From Pedobacter steynii (GTDB lineage: Bacteria; Bacteroidota; Bacteroidia; Sphingobacteriales; Sphingobacteriaceae): 64,000 nt of DNA. The DNA is taken from positions 5,084,001 to 5,148,000 of the forward strand of contig NZ_CP017141.1 of NCBI RefSeq assembly GCF_001721645.1. The letters are read 5' to 3'. Shown here piece by piece: positions 8,537 to 19,100 of the stretch; within the stretch, counting starts at the first letter, position 1, and the number at the start of each line of letters is the position of its first letter. Position numbers and translations under genes: made by a program. The notes beneath the pieces were generated by a model. That model worked only from the letters and a program-made list of their open reading frames with translations. It searched no databases and was not told where the DNA came from.

Positions 8537-9496
8537 ATGAATTTTTTAAAATGGCAGCCTGCTCTGCTGATTTTAGCAACTCTTGCCCCTGATATTTCCT
8601 TTGCTCAGGCCATAAAAAAAGACGGCAATCCAATCATTACGGATAAGTTTACTGCTGATCCGGCGGCAATGGTTTATAAGGGCAGCGTTTACCTGTACAC
8701 CGGACATGATGAAGCCCCGGATTCGAAAAATTTCTATGAAATGAAAGAATGGCTGGTCTATTCTTCGGCTGATATGCTCAACTGGAAAGCACATCCTTCC
8801 CCTTTGAACGTAAAAGCTTTTGAATGGGCAAAAGGAGATGCATGGGCCTCACAGGTCATCGAACGTAATGGGAAATTTTACTGGTATGTTGCGGTTGAGC
8901 ATCAGAAAGGAGGGAAGGCGATAGGCATTGCAGTGGCAGATCATCCGCTAGGCCCCTTTAAAGATGCGGTCGGTAAGGCTTTAGTCACTAATGAGATGAC
9001 CACTTCCTCTAAAATCTCCTGGGATGATATTGATCCTTCGGTAATCATCGATGATGATGGGCAAGCCTACCTTTTTTGGGGAAATACGGCCTGCTATTAT
9101 GCGAAACTAAAAGAAAACATGCTGGAGTTTGATGGCCCGGTAAATACGGTTCAGGGTTTGCCAAAATTCACAGAAGCACCGTGGATCCATAAACGTAATG
9201 GCTGGTACTACCTTTCTTATGCGGTAGAATTTCCGGAAAAGATAGCCTATTCGATGAGTAAAAATATCAATGGGCCATGGACCTATAAAGGTATTTTAAA
9301 TGAAATAGCCGGCAATTCTAATACGAACCACCAATCCATCATCCAATTTAAAGGAAAAGATTATTTCATTTACCACAACGGCGCAATCAACCCCAATGGA
9401 GGCAGTTATCGGCGTTCTGTTTGTATAGACAGGTTATACTACAATAAAGATGGGAGTATGAAAAAGATCATCATGACTACTGAAGGCATAAAATAA
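8537..9496 (+). CDS. GH43 family glycosidase (arabinan-active type)
   Basis: 319 aa secreted five-bladed beta-propeller enzyme. A signal peptide ends near FAQA (residue 25). The GH43 triad is visible: Asp41 (TADPAAM) as base, Asp166 (DIDPSVI) as pKa modulator and Glu213 (FTEAPW) as acid. It is a single domain without an added C-terminal beta-sandwich, as in exo-acting alpha-L-arabinofuranosidases or related enzymes; the exact subfamily cannot be read by eye. It is the first gene of an arabinan/arabinogalactan side-chain operon. The next gene starts 1 bp after the stop, so it is probably co-transcribed with GH51, GH43x2 and GH105. Confidence 0.9.
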   Translation: MNFLKWQPALLILATLAPDISFAQAIKKDGNPIITDKFTADPAAMVYKGSVYLYTGHDEAPDSKNFYEMKEWLVYSSADMLNWKAHPSPLNVKAFEWAKGDAWASQVIERNGKFYWYVAVEHQKGGKAIGIAVADHPLGPFKDAVGKALVTNEMTTSSKISWDDIDPSVIIDDDGQAYLFWGNTACYYAKLKENMLEFDGPVNTVQGLPKFTEAPWIHKRNGWYYLSYAVEFPEKIAYSMSKNINGPWTYKGILNEIAGNSNTNHQSIIQFKGKDYFIYHNGAINPNGGSYRRSVCIDRLYYNKDGSMKKIIMTTEGIK

Positions 9497-9497
9497 T

Positions 9498-11480
9498 ATG
9501 AAATACAAAAGCAACTTAATCGCCCTGCTTATGGCCGGGACTTTTTTTAGTGCAGCGGCACAACAACCGGAAGTTATTGTAGTCAATGCAGCTAAATCCG
9601 AAGGGAAAGTATCACCTACCATGTGGGGGGTGTTTTTTGAAGACATCAATATGGGGGCAGATGGCGGGATCTATGCAGAAATGGTAAAGAACCGTTCATT
9701 TGAATTTCTAAAACCATTGATGGGTTGGTCCGTACAGGGAAAGAAGATCGGAGAAGGCGACCTGCTGATATTGAACAGGCAGGGGGCAAACCTTGCAAAC
9801 CCGAGGTTTTTGAGGGCAGCCATTAAAGGCGCTGCAAAAGGAGAGGCAGGGATGAGTAATGAAGGCTTTAAAGGAGGCATGGGCGTGAAAAAAGGTCTTA
9901 AGTACGACTTCTCGCTGATGTACAGACAGCAAAGCCCCGGGATCACTTTGCATGTGGAACTGGTAGACGGCCAGAATAAGGTACTGGCTGCGGGCTCGCT
10001 GAAACCAGCTGATGCTTCCGGGGAATGGAAGAGCCAGGAGCTGAGTTTCATTGCGGATGCCACGGCAGCGAAAGCCAGAATGAACATCTGGTTCGAAGGT
10101 AGCGGAGTATTAGATATGGACATGATTTCTTTATTTCCTACGGATACCTGGAAGGGACGTAAGAAAGGAATGCGTGCAGATATGATCCAGATGCTGGCAG
10201 ATATGAAACCTGGTTTCATACGTTTTCCAGGCGGTTGTATTGTCGAAGGAATCGACCTGGCCAACCGGTATCAATGGAAAAAAACAATAGGCCCTATCGA
10301 GGAACGTCAATTGATCGTGAACCGCTGGAATGTCGAATTCGAGCATCGCCCATCGCCGGATTATTTTCAGACTTTCGGACTCGGGTTTTTTGAGTATTTT
10401 CAACTGGCTGAAGATATTGGTGCAGAGGCTTTGCCGATCCTGAACTGCGGAATGGCTTGTCAATTCAATACTGCTGAGGTTGTTCCGCTAGACCAACTGG
10501 ATCCTTATATTCAGGATGCCCTGGATCTGATTGAATTTGCCAATGGCGATGCTTCTACAGAATGGGGTAAGGTGCGTGCAGGAATGGGACACGCGGAGCC
10601 ATTTAATATGAAGTATTTAGGAGTAGGTAATGAGAACTGGGGACCTCAGTATATTGAACGTGCAAAAGCATTTCAGCAGGCCATCAAAGCAAAATATCCG
10701 GCAATCAACCTGATCTTCAGCTCAGGCACAGGCCCTGATAATGATGAATTCCGGTACCTGGATAAAGAACTGCGTAGTATGAAAGCGGATATTATAGATG
10801 AACACTATTACCGTTCTCCGGAATGGTTCCTCAAAAATGCAGCACGTTACGACAATTACGACCGTCAGGGGGCAAAGATTTTTGCCGGAGAGTATGCGGC
10901 ACATATCAAAGGAAACGCTATTGGAAGCAACCGCAACATCTGGCAGGCAGCACTTGCTGAAGCGGCCTTTATGACGGGATTGGAACGCAATGCCGCCGTA
11001 GTCAACATGGCTTCTTATGCCCCTCTGTTTGCGAATACTGAGGGCTGGCAATGGGCGCCCGACTTAATCTGGGTAGACAACATGAACATCTACGGGACAC
11101 CAAATTATTATGTTCAGAAGCTTTTCTCTACCAATAAAGGTACGCAGGTTTCAACAGCTTTGCTGGATGGGAAGGCGCTTTCCGGTCAGGATGGCCTGTA
11201 TGTTTCTGCAGTGCTGGATGAGCTTAAAAAAGAAGTCATCGTTAAATTGGTCAATACCAATGAAACAGAACGAACCAAACAGGTTAATTTCGAAGGAATA
11301 AAGAAACTGGCTGCGAGCGGAAAGCTGACGACGGTTAAAGGTGATCTTACAGACCAGAATTCTATAGAGAAACCTTCAAATATTGTTCCTGCAGAATCGA
11401 TGCTGAAGCTGAAAGGAAAAAATGCAGTGATAAAAATGCCGGCAAACTCTTTTGTAATGCTCAAAGTCAGTTATAAATAG
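9498..11480 (+). CDS. GH51 alpha-L-arabinofuranosidase, large form
   Basis: 660 aa secreted retaining alpha-L-arabinofuranosidase with an N-terminal signal peptide ending around AAAQQ. Order: short beta segment (VSPTMWGVFFEDIN), an inserted carbohydrate-binding-like beta-sandwich (about residues 80-210), the TIM barrel with RFPGGCIVEG, acid/base Glu379 in VGNENWG and nucleophile Glu465 in FAGEYAAH, then the C-terminal beta domain. The length fits the large CBM-containing GH51 type rather than the compact 500-aa type at 57636. It removes terminal alpha-L-arabinofuranose from arabinan, arabinogalactan or arabinoxylan side chains. It is second in the operon. Confidence 0.94.
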   Translation: MKYKSNLIALLMAGTFFSAAAQQPEVIVVNAAKSEGKVSPTMWGVFFEDINMGADGGIYAEMVKNRSFEFLKPLMGWSVQGKKIGEGDLLILNRQGANLANPRFLRAAIKGAAKGEAGMSNEGFKGGMGVKKGLKYDFSLMYRQQSPGITLHVELVDGQNKVLAAGSLKPADASGEWKSQELSFIADATAAKARMNIWFEGSGVLDMDMISLFPTDTWKGRKKGMRADMIQMLADMKPGFIRFPGGCIVEGIDLANRYQWKKTIGPIEERQLIVNRWNVEFEHRPSPDYFQTFGLGFFEYFQLAEDIGAEALPILNCGMACQFNTAEVVPLDQLDPYIQDALDLIEFANGDASTEWGKVRAGMGHAEPFNMKYLGVGNENWGPQYIERAKAFQQAIKAKYPAINLIFSSGTGPDNDEFRYLDKELRSMKADIIDEHYYRSPEWFLKNAARYDNYDRQGAKIFAGEYAAHIKGNAIGSNRNIWQAALAEAAFMTGLERNAAVVNMASYAPLFANTEGWQWAPDLIWVDNMNIYGTPNYYVQKLFSTNKGTQVSTALLDGKALSGQDGLYVSAVLDELKKEVIVKLVNTNETERTKQVNFEGIKKLAASGKLTTVKGDLTDQNSIEKPSNIVPAESMLKLKGKNAVIKMPANSFVMLKVSYK

Positions 11481-11497
11481 GTCACAAATAAACCACA

Positions 11498-13654
11498 ATG
11501 AATATAAAACTCAACTTTTACCATCATAAATTATTACTGAGCTGCATTGTTTTTGTGCTGGCCGGCTGGCCCGCGATGGCCCAGAAACAGAAAAACTCAG
11601 CTTATCTTTTTACCTATTTTACCGGTAATGGTGGTTTAGAAGAGTCCATCCGTTTTGCAATCAGCAACGACGGCTATACCTACAGGGCACTGAATAATGA
11701 CCAGCCCGTTATCAGCTCGGCAGCAATCAGTTCAACAGGAGGGGTGCGTGATCCCCATATTTTAAGGGGAGCAGATGGTAAAACCTTCTATATGGTGGTT
11801 ACAGATATGGTGGCCGCTAAAGGTTGGGACTCGAACCGGGCAATGGTCCTGTTAAAATCTACCGATCTGGTCAACTGGACTTCAAGTATCATCAATATTC
11901 AGAAACGCTTTCCCGGTCAGGAAAATTTATTGCGCGTATGGGCACCCCAGACAATATATGATCAGAAAGCAGGTAAATATATGATCTACTGGTCAATGAA
12001 ACATGGTGCTGAGCCGGATAAAATTTACTGGGCTTATGCCAATAAGGACTTTACGGATCTGGAAACAGCGCCTAAACAACTTTTCTTTAGTCCAACCAAT
12101 GGCGCTTGCATTGATGGCGACATCATCTTCGACCAGGGAAAATACCATTTGTTCTTTAAAACCGAAGGAGAGGGGTTAGGAATTCGTGTGGCCGTTTCGG
12201 ATCAGCTAAAAGAGGGCTATGTGCTGCGGGAAGGCAATGTACAGCAGACAAAGGACCCGGTGGAAGGTGCGGGGGTATTCAAACTCAATAACGGAGAAGG
12301 TTATATCCTGATGTATGATGTATACACCAAAGGGCGCTACCAGTTTACCAAAACAAAAGATTTGAAGCAATTCACAGTAGTCGACCATGAGGTGAATATG
12401 AACTTTCATCCCCGTCATGGAACGGTGCTCCCCATTACTACGCAGGAAGTAACAGCATTACTAAAAAAATGGTATAGCCCTGCGAATGTGTTGAATTCTT
12501 TCCGGTCGGCCGCAATTAAAAAGAAAAATGTGGTTACAGATACGGTCGCCTCAACACTTTATCTGCCGCTAAAACAGGGTACTTCGCTTAAATCTTTTGA
12601 TCCGGGTTTTCTGATCTTTCCAGGTGTGGAAATCAGTCCGAAAGCACCTTACGATTTTTCAAAAGGCCCCCTAAAGCTAAAAGTCAGTGTACCTGGCAGG
12701 AAATCAGCGGTATATGAAGTTACTGCTGCTGTAGACGGGAATCCGGTCCTGAACGGCTATTATGCCGACCCGGAAATTTTGTACTCGCATAAAACAGGAA
12801 AATACCATTTGTATCCTACCACGGATGGTTTTACAGGTTGGTCGGGAACGTATTTCAAAACATTCTCTTCATCAGATCTTGCAGACTGGAAAGATGAAGG
12901 AGTGATTTTGGATTTGCCTAAGGAGGTGAGCTGGGCAAAGAAAAATGCCTGGGCACCAACAATCGCGGAAAAAAAGGTCAACGGCAATTATAAATACTAT
13001 TATTATTTTACTGCTGCACAGAAAATAGGAGTGGCAGTTTCAGATGATCCTTCCGGCCCTTTTAAAGATAGCGGAAAGGCACTCATCGCAGAAAAACCTC
13101 AGGGAATTAAAGACGGACAGGAAATAGATCCGGATGTATTTACAGATCCTGAGAGCGGTAAAAGCTATTTGTACTGGGGAAATGGTTACATGGCTGTGGC
13201 CTTATTAAATGAGGATATGGTCTCTATTGATTCTTCATCAGTTAAAGTAATCACTCCTGATGAGACTTTTAGAGAAGGAACAGAAGTGTTTTACCGGAAA
13301 GGTAAGTACTATTTTTTATGGTCCCAGAATGATACCAGAGATGCAGATTATGGGGTGAGGTATGGGATTGCTGATTCACCTACCGGTAAAATCAGTAAGC
13401 CTGAAAATAACCTGATCCTTTCTAAAGATGTAAAACAGCAGATCTATGCGACAGGACACAATTCCGTGATTCAGATTCCTGGAAAGGACGAGTGGTATAT
13501 TGTTTATCATCGTTTCAGCCGCCCCGAAGGACTTGGAATGGGACAATCCGCAGGTTATCATCGGGAAGTATGTATCGATAAACTGGAGTTCGACGCAAAT
13601 GGAAATATAAAAGTGGTACAACCTACATTAAAGGGTGTTTCCCTGCTAAAGTGA
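11498..13654 (+). CDS. Tandem GH43-GH43 glycosidase
   Basis: 718 aa protein with a signal peptide (residues about 1-29) and two GH43-like propellers. The N-terminal domain has candidate triad residues Asp85 (VRDPHIL), Asp206 or Asp208 (CIDGDI) and Glu256 (PVEGAGV). The C-terminal domain has Asp424 (YADPEIL), Asp544 (EIDPDVF) and Glu596 (REGTEVF). Both therefore look potentially active. A beta-sandwich-like linker around residues 350-415 joins them. Probable work is release of arabinose or galactose from branched side chains; substrate specificity is not readable. Its stop overlaps the next ATG (TGATG at 13652-13656), so it is translationally coupled to the GH105 fusion. Confidence 0.88.
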   Translation: MNIKLNFYHHKLLLSCIVFVLAGWPAMAQKQKNSAYLFTYFTGNGGLEESIRFAISNDGYTYRALNNDQPVISSAAISSTGGVRDPHILRGADGKTFYMVVTDMVAAKGWDSNRAMVLLKSTDLVNWTSSIINIQKRFPGQENLLRVWAPQTIYDQKAGKYMIYWSMKHGAEPDKIYWAYANKDFTDLETAPKQLFFSPTNGACIDGDIIFDQGKYHLFFKTEGEGLGIRVAVSDQLKEGYVLREGNVQQTKDPVEGAGVFKLNNGEGYILMYDVYTKGRYQFTKTKDLKQFTVVDHEVNMNFHPRHGTVLPITTQEVTALLKKWYSPANVLNSFRSAAIKKKNVVTDTVASTLYLPLKQGTSLKSFDPGFLIFPGVEISPKAPYDFSKGPLKLKVSVPGRKSAVYEVTAAVDGNPVLNGYYADPEILYSHKTGKYHLYPTTDGFTGWSGTYFKTFSSSDLADWKDEGVILDLPKEVSWAKKNAWAPTIAEKKVNGNYKYYYYFTAAQKIGVAVSDDPSGPFKDSGKALIAEKPQGIKDGQEIDPDVFTDPESGKSYLYWGNGYMAVALLNEDMVSIDSSSVKVITPDETFREGTEVFYRKGKYYFLWSQNDTRDADYGVRYGIADSPTGKISKPENNLILSKDVKQQIYATGHNSVIQIPGKDEWYIVYHRFSRPEGLGMGQSAGYHREVCIDKLEFDANGNIKVVQPTLKGVSLLK

Positions 13655-16107
13655 TGAGAACGCAGATCGTCACCTTATTGCTGATGCTGTCTGTCATTCA
13701 GCTTTCCGCACAAAATGCACAAACACAAGAACTGCAAAGGCAGGTTCCGCAAACAAAAAGACAGGCAGAACAAACAAAAGGAGAGGCAGAACAGCAACAA
13801 AAAGCCGACAAAGCAACCTTGCTGGAGATGTTAAAAAGGGTAAATAACCATTGGCAGGCTAATCATAAGCCTGAAGTCCGGGCATTTTGGGATGAGGCGG
13901 CTTATCACACCGGTAATATGGAACTGTTTGCCATCACACAGGAAGAAAAATACAGGTCGTATTCCGAACGCTGGGCCAGGTACAACCAATGGATGGGGGC
14001 TAAGTCGGCGGATAAATCAACCTGGAAATATCAATACGGTGAAAAAGAGGAATATGTACTTTTTGGCGACTGGCAAATCTGTTTTCAGACTTACATCGAT
14101 CTGTATCACCTGAATCCCGAGCCTCATAAAATAGCCAGGGCCTTAGAGGTGATGGAATACCAGATGAGCACCGCTGCAAAGGACTATTGGTGGTGGGCGG
14201 ATGGATTGTATATGGTGATGCCGGTGATGACTAAGCTCTATAAACTGACTGGAAATAAACTATATCTGGAAAAATTACAGGAGTACTTTGAGTATGCAAA
14301 CCGCATCATGTACGATCAGAAAACCGGTTTATATTATAGAGATGCTAAATATGTATATCCCAAACACAAAAGTGTAAATCATAAGAAGGATTTCTGGGCC
14401 CGAGGCAATGGCTGGGTCTTTGCCGGTTTGGCAAAGGTACTAAAGGAGCTGCCTGCAGAGGATCCGCATCATACGGTGTATGTGTCAAAATACAGAAAAC
14501 TGGCTAAAGCCATTTTGAAAAGTCAGCAGCCGGAAGGGTATTGGACCAGGAGTATGCTGGACAAAGATCATGCACCAGGACCGGAAACCAGCGGTACGGC
14601 TTTCTTTACCTACGGCTTATTATGGGGCATTAACAATGGTTACCTGAAGGAAAAAGCATATCTAAAGGCAGCACTGAAAGGGTGGAAATACTTATCTGAA
14701 GTCGCATTGCAGAAAGATGGCAAGGTCGGATACATTCAACCGATCGGAGAAAAAGCGATTCCGGGACAAATCGTAAATGCAAATTCAACCGCCAATTTTG
14801 GGGTCGGTGCCTTTCTGTTGGCAGGTGCCGAATGGTATCGATACCTGGATAAACACACACCATCTACGCCTGCGATCAGTACAATCGCAGAGAATGGATG
14901 GGCCAATAATTCAGTAAATACGGTGGTATTCCGAAAAAACTCCCTGGTTACCTTTAAAAACATACAATATGCCGCTTATTATGATGCGGATCAATACCTC
15001 GTGCTTGCCAAACGCAATATCCAGGAAAAAAAATGGACAGTCCTGCGCAGTAACTATAAAGCTGATGCCGGAGATGCGCATAAATCCATCAGCATCATGG
15101 TAGACGATAGTGGTTACCTGCATGTCGCCTGGGGCCAGCATAACAACGGACTCAATTACGTCAGGGGTATTGCAGCGGGTTCTCTGCAATTGGGAGAACC
15201 GGAATCCATGCTGGGTACTAAGGAAAATAAGGTAAGCTATCCTGAGTTTTATAAACTCGCTAAGGGAGAACTGCTGTTTATGTACCGAGATGGGGGATCG
15301 GGTAATGGAAACCTTATGATCAACAGATACGATCCGGAGACAAAAAAATGGCAGCGCATACAGGACAACCTGATTGACGGGGAAGGTCAGCGCAATGCCT
15401 ATTGGCAAACAGCGATAGACAATAAGGGAACCATACACCTTTCATGGGTATGGCGGGAAAGTCCGGATGTAGCCAGCAACCATGATCTTTGTTATGCACG
15501 ATCTAAGGACGGGGGGCGGAGTTGGGAAAATGCTGCCGGCCAGACTTATCAACTCCCGATCAATCATGGAAATGCTGAATATGCGGCGATGATCCCTCAA
15601 AAAAGCGACCTGATCAATCAGACCGCTATGTTTGCTGATCCTGAAGGAAACCCCTACATAGCCGGATACTGGAGAGATAAAAGTTCAGCTGTTCCCCAAT
15701 ATCACCTGGTACATCACGATGGCAAAGGCTGGCAGGTCAATGCGCTGAACTTTCGTTCAACTGATTTCACACTTAGCGGATCGGGTACAAAGCGCATTCC
15801 CATATCCAGACCACAGGTGATCGCCTGGAAAAGTAAAGGCCTTTTTAATGTCGCCTTAATTTTCAGGGATATGGAGCGGGGAAATAAAGTTTCTATTGCC
15901 CTTTGCAATAACCTGAAACAAAATCAATGGCGTATTCATGACCTCAGCGCAGAGCCGGTGGGCGACTGGGAGCCGAGTTATGATACGGAACTGTGGAAAA
16001 CTAAAGGACGACTGGACCTCTTCCTGCAACGTGTAGAACAGATAGACGGGGAGGGGAAAGCAAATAACAAACCAAGTCCGGTCCAGGTATTGGAATGGAA
16101 GCCCTGA
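13654..16107 (+). CDS. GH105 unsaturated uronyl hydrolase fused to a BNR-4 beta-propeller
   Basis: 817 aa secreted two-domain enzyme. After a signal peptide and a Gln/Lys-rich linker (about residues 20-55), residues about 60-410 form a six-hairpin GH105 domain. The catalytic Asp183 in WWWADGLYM, WARGNGW, and GYWTRSMLD are typical of unsaturated rhamnogalacturonyl/glucuronyl hydrolases. Residues about 415-817 form a BNR-4 propeller of the kind found in PL24, PL25 and GH145: SIS.MVDDSGYLHV with two His 20 residues apart (476 and 496), VSYPEFYKL, and AYWQTAIDNKG..LSWVWRE. One chain may therefore cut the Rha-GlcA cap and hydrolyse the unsaturated glucuronate made. GTG at 13651 is an alternative start; ATG at 13654 is chosen. 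It is last in the operon and converges on HTCS1. Confidence 0.87.
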   Translation: MRTQIVTLLLMLSVIQLSAQNAQTQELQRQVPQTKRQAEQTKGEAEQQQKADKATLLEMLKRVNNHWQANHKPEVRAFWDEAAYHTGNMELFAITQEEKYRSYSERWARYNQWMGAKSADKSTWKYQYGEKEEYVLFGDWQICFQTYIDLYHLNPEPHKIARALEVMEYQMSTAAKDYWWWADGLYMVMPVMTKLYKLTGNKLYLEKLQEYFEYANRIMYDQKTGLYYRDAKYVYPKHKSVNHKKDFWARGNGWVFAGLAKVLKELPAEDPHHTVYVSKYRKLAKAILKSQQPEGYWTRSMLDKDHAPGPETSGTAFFTYGLLWGINNGYLKEKAYLKAALKGWKYLSEVALQKDGKVGYIQPIGEKAIPGQIVNANSTANFGVGAFLLAGAEWYRYLDKHTPSTPAISTIAENGWANNSVNTVVFRKNSLVTFKNIQYAAYYDADQYLVLAKRNIQEKKWTVLRSNYKADAGDAHKSISIMVDDSGYLHVAWGQHNNGLNYVRGIAAGSLQLGEPESMLGTKENKVSYPEFYKLAKGELLFMYRDGGSGNGNLMINRYDPETKKWQRIQDNLIDGEGQRNAYWQTAIDNKGTIHLSWVWRESPDVASNHDLCYARSKDGGRSWENAAGQTYQLPINHGNAEYAAMIPQKSDLINQTAMFADPEGNPYIAGYWRDKSSAVPQYHLVHHDGKGWQVNALNFRSTDFTLSGSGTKRIPISRPQVIAWKSKGLFNVALIFRDMERGNKVSIALCNNLKQNQWRIHDLSAEPVGDWEPSYDTELWKTKGRLDLFLQRVEQIDGEGKANNKPSPVQVLEWKP

Positions 16108-16131
16108 TCATGTTTATCCGTTGATTAGGCG

Positions 16132-19100
16132 CTACCTGTTCAGCTTATAACCTTTTGCAAATGGCTTACGGTATTTCTTCAGGTATTCAGATGGCCGCAA
16201 CCCGAATAACTTGTGAAACTGCTCCCTGAAATACTTAATGTCGCTAAAGCCGGATTGAAAGGCAACCTGATTTACATTGTGTTCAGAATTGATAAACAGC
16301 TGAGCAGCCGTTCTCAATTTGATATAGCGTATAAATTCATTAATGGTTTTTCCGGAAATGGTTTTTACCTTTTTGTATAATGCAGAATGGCTCATACCAA
16401 CCTCATCAGCGAGTATTTTGATGCTGAAATCCGGATCATTCAAATGCTTTTCTGTGATCAGGATGCATTTTTCCAAAAATTCTTTATTCTCTTTTGATAC
16501 CCTGGAATTGTCGGATTGCAGGGTGATCTCATTGTAAAAATAGTTTTGCAGGGTGCTTCTGCTTTTCAAAAGATTGGCCACTCTGGCCAGGAGCATATCC
16601 TTGTCAAAAGGTTTGGTAATGTGATCGTCGGCACCGCCTTCAATTCCTTTCAGCTTAATTTCTGCCGAAGAACTGGAGGTCAGTAAAATTACAGGAATAT
16701 GGCTCAGATGAGGATCCTCTTTAATCTTTGTGCAGAGCTCTACTCCGCTAAGTTCCCTCATGACCACATCGGTAATCACAATATCAGGCATGTTGGACCG
16801 TACCATCGCCAATCCTTCCTCGCCACTTGCGGCTTCGTACACGATATAGGCAGGAATAAATAGTTGTTTGATGTAAGTACGGATCTCCTCATTGTCGTCT
16901 ACAATAAGAATTCCGGGTTTATCTGTACTGATTTCATTTGATACTTCCTCCTGAACCTGCCTTACCGGTAAATCCGTATGGCCGGCAATCAATTCCTCCA
17001 GAAATACGGGTGTCTCATCCGCATGTTCATGTATCAGCTGCCCGGGAAAATGGGCCTTGCCTTTTAGGAGTGTTAACCGAAAGTCTGTGCCTTTTCCAGG
17101 TGTACTCGAATAACTTACTATTCCAAAATGCTGCTTGATAAACTTATTGACCAGGTAAAGACCAATTCCGAAACCGGCCTGGGAACTCTGATTTTTTTCC
17201 CTGGCCTGATAGAACCGCGCAAATAATTTGTCACCTACCTCAGCTGATATCCCGCTTCCCGTATCTTTGATGTGAATTTCTACGGCATCCTCATCTTCCT
17301 GGATGCACATTTCGATGCTGCTGCCATCAGGACTGAACTTAAAGGCATTGGAAATCAGGTTAAATAAGGAAATTTCAATTTTCTCCCGATCAATATAGAT
17401 GTCGATGTGTTCTGCTGTGCTGGAAAAACCAAACCGGATATTCCTGGATCTGGCCTGCTGACTGAAACAAAAATAAACCTCTTTGCAAAAAACAACCAGA
17501 TCTGTTTTGCTGATCTTCAGGTTTTCTGCATCAGACTTCCTGAAAAGTAACAGCTGATCTACCAGGCTCAGTAACCTTCTTGCGTTTCTGTACACAACGG
17601 TTAACTCTTTGGCATCTACCTGGCTGTTGTGATTCAGGATATCTTTAAGGGGATTGATGATCAGGGTGAGGGGAGTCCGGAACTCATGCGACACATTGGT
17701 GAAAAAGCCCAGTTTTTTCTCGTTCAGTTCTTTTTCCTGTTCTACTTTAAGATGGGCCAGTTCTACCTGATACTTTAATGCAGTTTGCCGCTTCTGATGA
17801 TTCAGATAAATATAAATGGAACCGGCAAAGCCAATTGCATAAAGAACATATGCCCAGTATGACCTCCACCAGGGGGGCATCACTTCGATCAGCAACATGC
17901 GTTCATTTTGGAGCCATTTACCCTCTGCATTGGTCGACTTAATTCTCAGTCGGTAACTGCCTTCTGGTAATTTGGAGTAATTGACGGTCCTGTTGATTCC
18001 GGGGTCATTCCAGGCATCGTCCCAGCCTTCAAGATAATAGGCATAGGAAATTTTATTAGGAGAGGAATATTCCAGCGCAGCAAAGCCAACAGAAAGTACG
18101 GCTTTATCGTAAGGTAAAGTGATCTTATCCACCTCAAATACGCTTTTTTTATCCTCAAAGCTGTCATCCTGCTCATAGGGTACATTGTTTATTTCCAGAT
18201 CGGTGAGGAGTAAAGGGGCTTCGATGGAATGGGGTTGGATTTGTTCGGGCCGAAACAGGTTGAACCCTTTAATGCCCCCAAATAAAAACTCTCCGGATTT
18301 GAGTTTCAGGGCTGCATTATAATTAAATTGATTGCTTTGCAGGCCATCCATTTCATGGAAATTTTTGAACTGTCCGTTGGCAGGGGTAAACCGGCTTAAG
18401 CCGCTAAATGTAGAGATCCAGAGGCAGCTGGCATCGTCTTCCAGGATATTCAGTGCGGCATTACCGCTTAAACCGTTTTTTTGAGACCAGGTTTTATAGG
18501 TTCCTGTCCGGCGGTCAAACAGCAATAAACCTGCACCTTCGGTCCCGATCCAGAAATGGCCCTTTTTATCTTCATAAATGGCTCTTACTGCGGTATTCAG
18601 CTTAAAGAAAGTATGTTTTTTATTTTTGACATCCACCCGGATCAGGGAAGAGAAGGTGCCCATCCACAAGACCCCTTGTTTGTCCTCATTAATGGATATT
18701 ACATTTTTAAGCTTCGCATCAAAGAGCTCAAATTTATTGCTTGCGGTATTGAGCCGATAAGTTCCGCCATCGGAGCAGGTGCCCACCCACAGGTTTTTAA
18801 ATTTATCCTGATAAATGCTCCAGGCATTTTTATCCATTATGCCGGTTACCTGATTAAAACAGGGATAGTGTTGAAAATTGCCTGTAGCGGGATTTAATAG
18901 GTTAACTCCACCACCATAGGTGGCCATCCAGAGGTTATTTTTTTCATCTCTGACCATCCCGGCAACGTTGTTGTTGCTTAAGGTGTTCGGTTTGGATGGT
19001 TGATGGGCGTAACTGGTAAAAAGATTGTCCTTTCTGTTCCAGTAGCTTAATCCCTCACCGTCTGTTCCTACCCATACATTACCATGCTGGTCCTCGCAAA

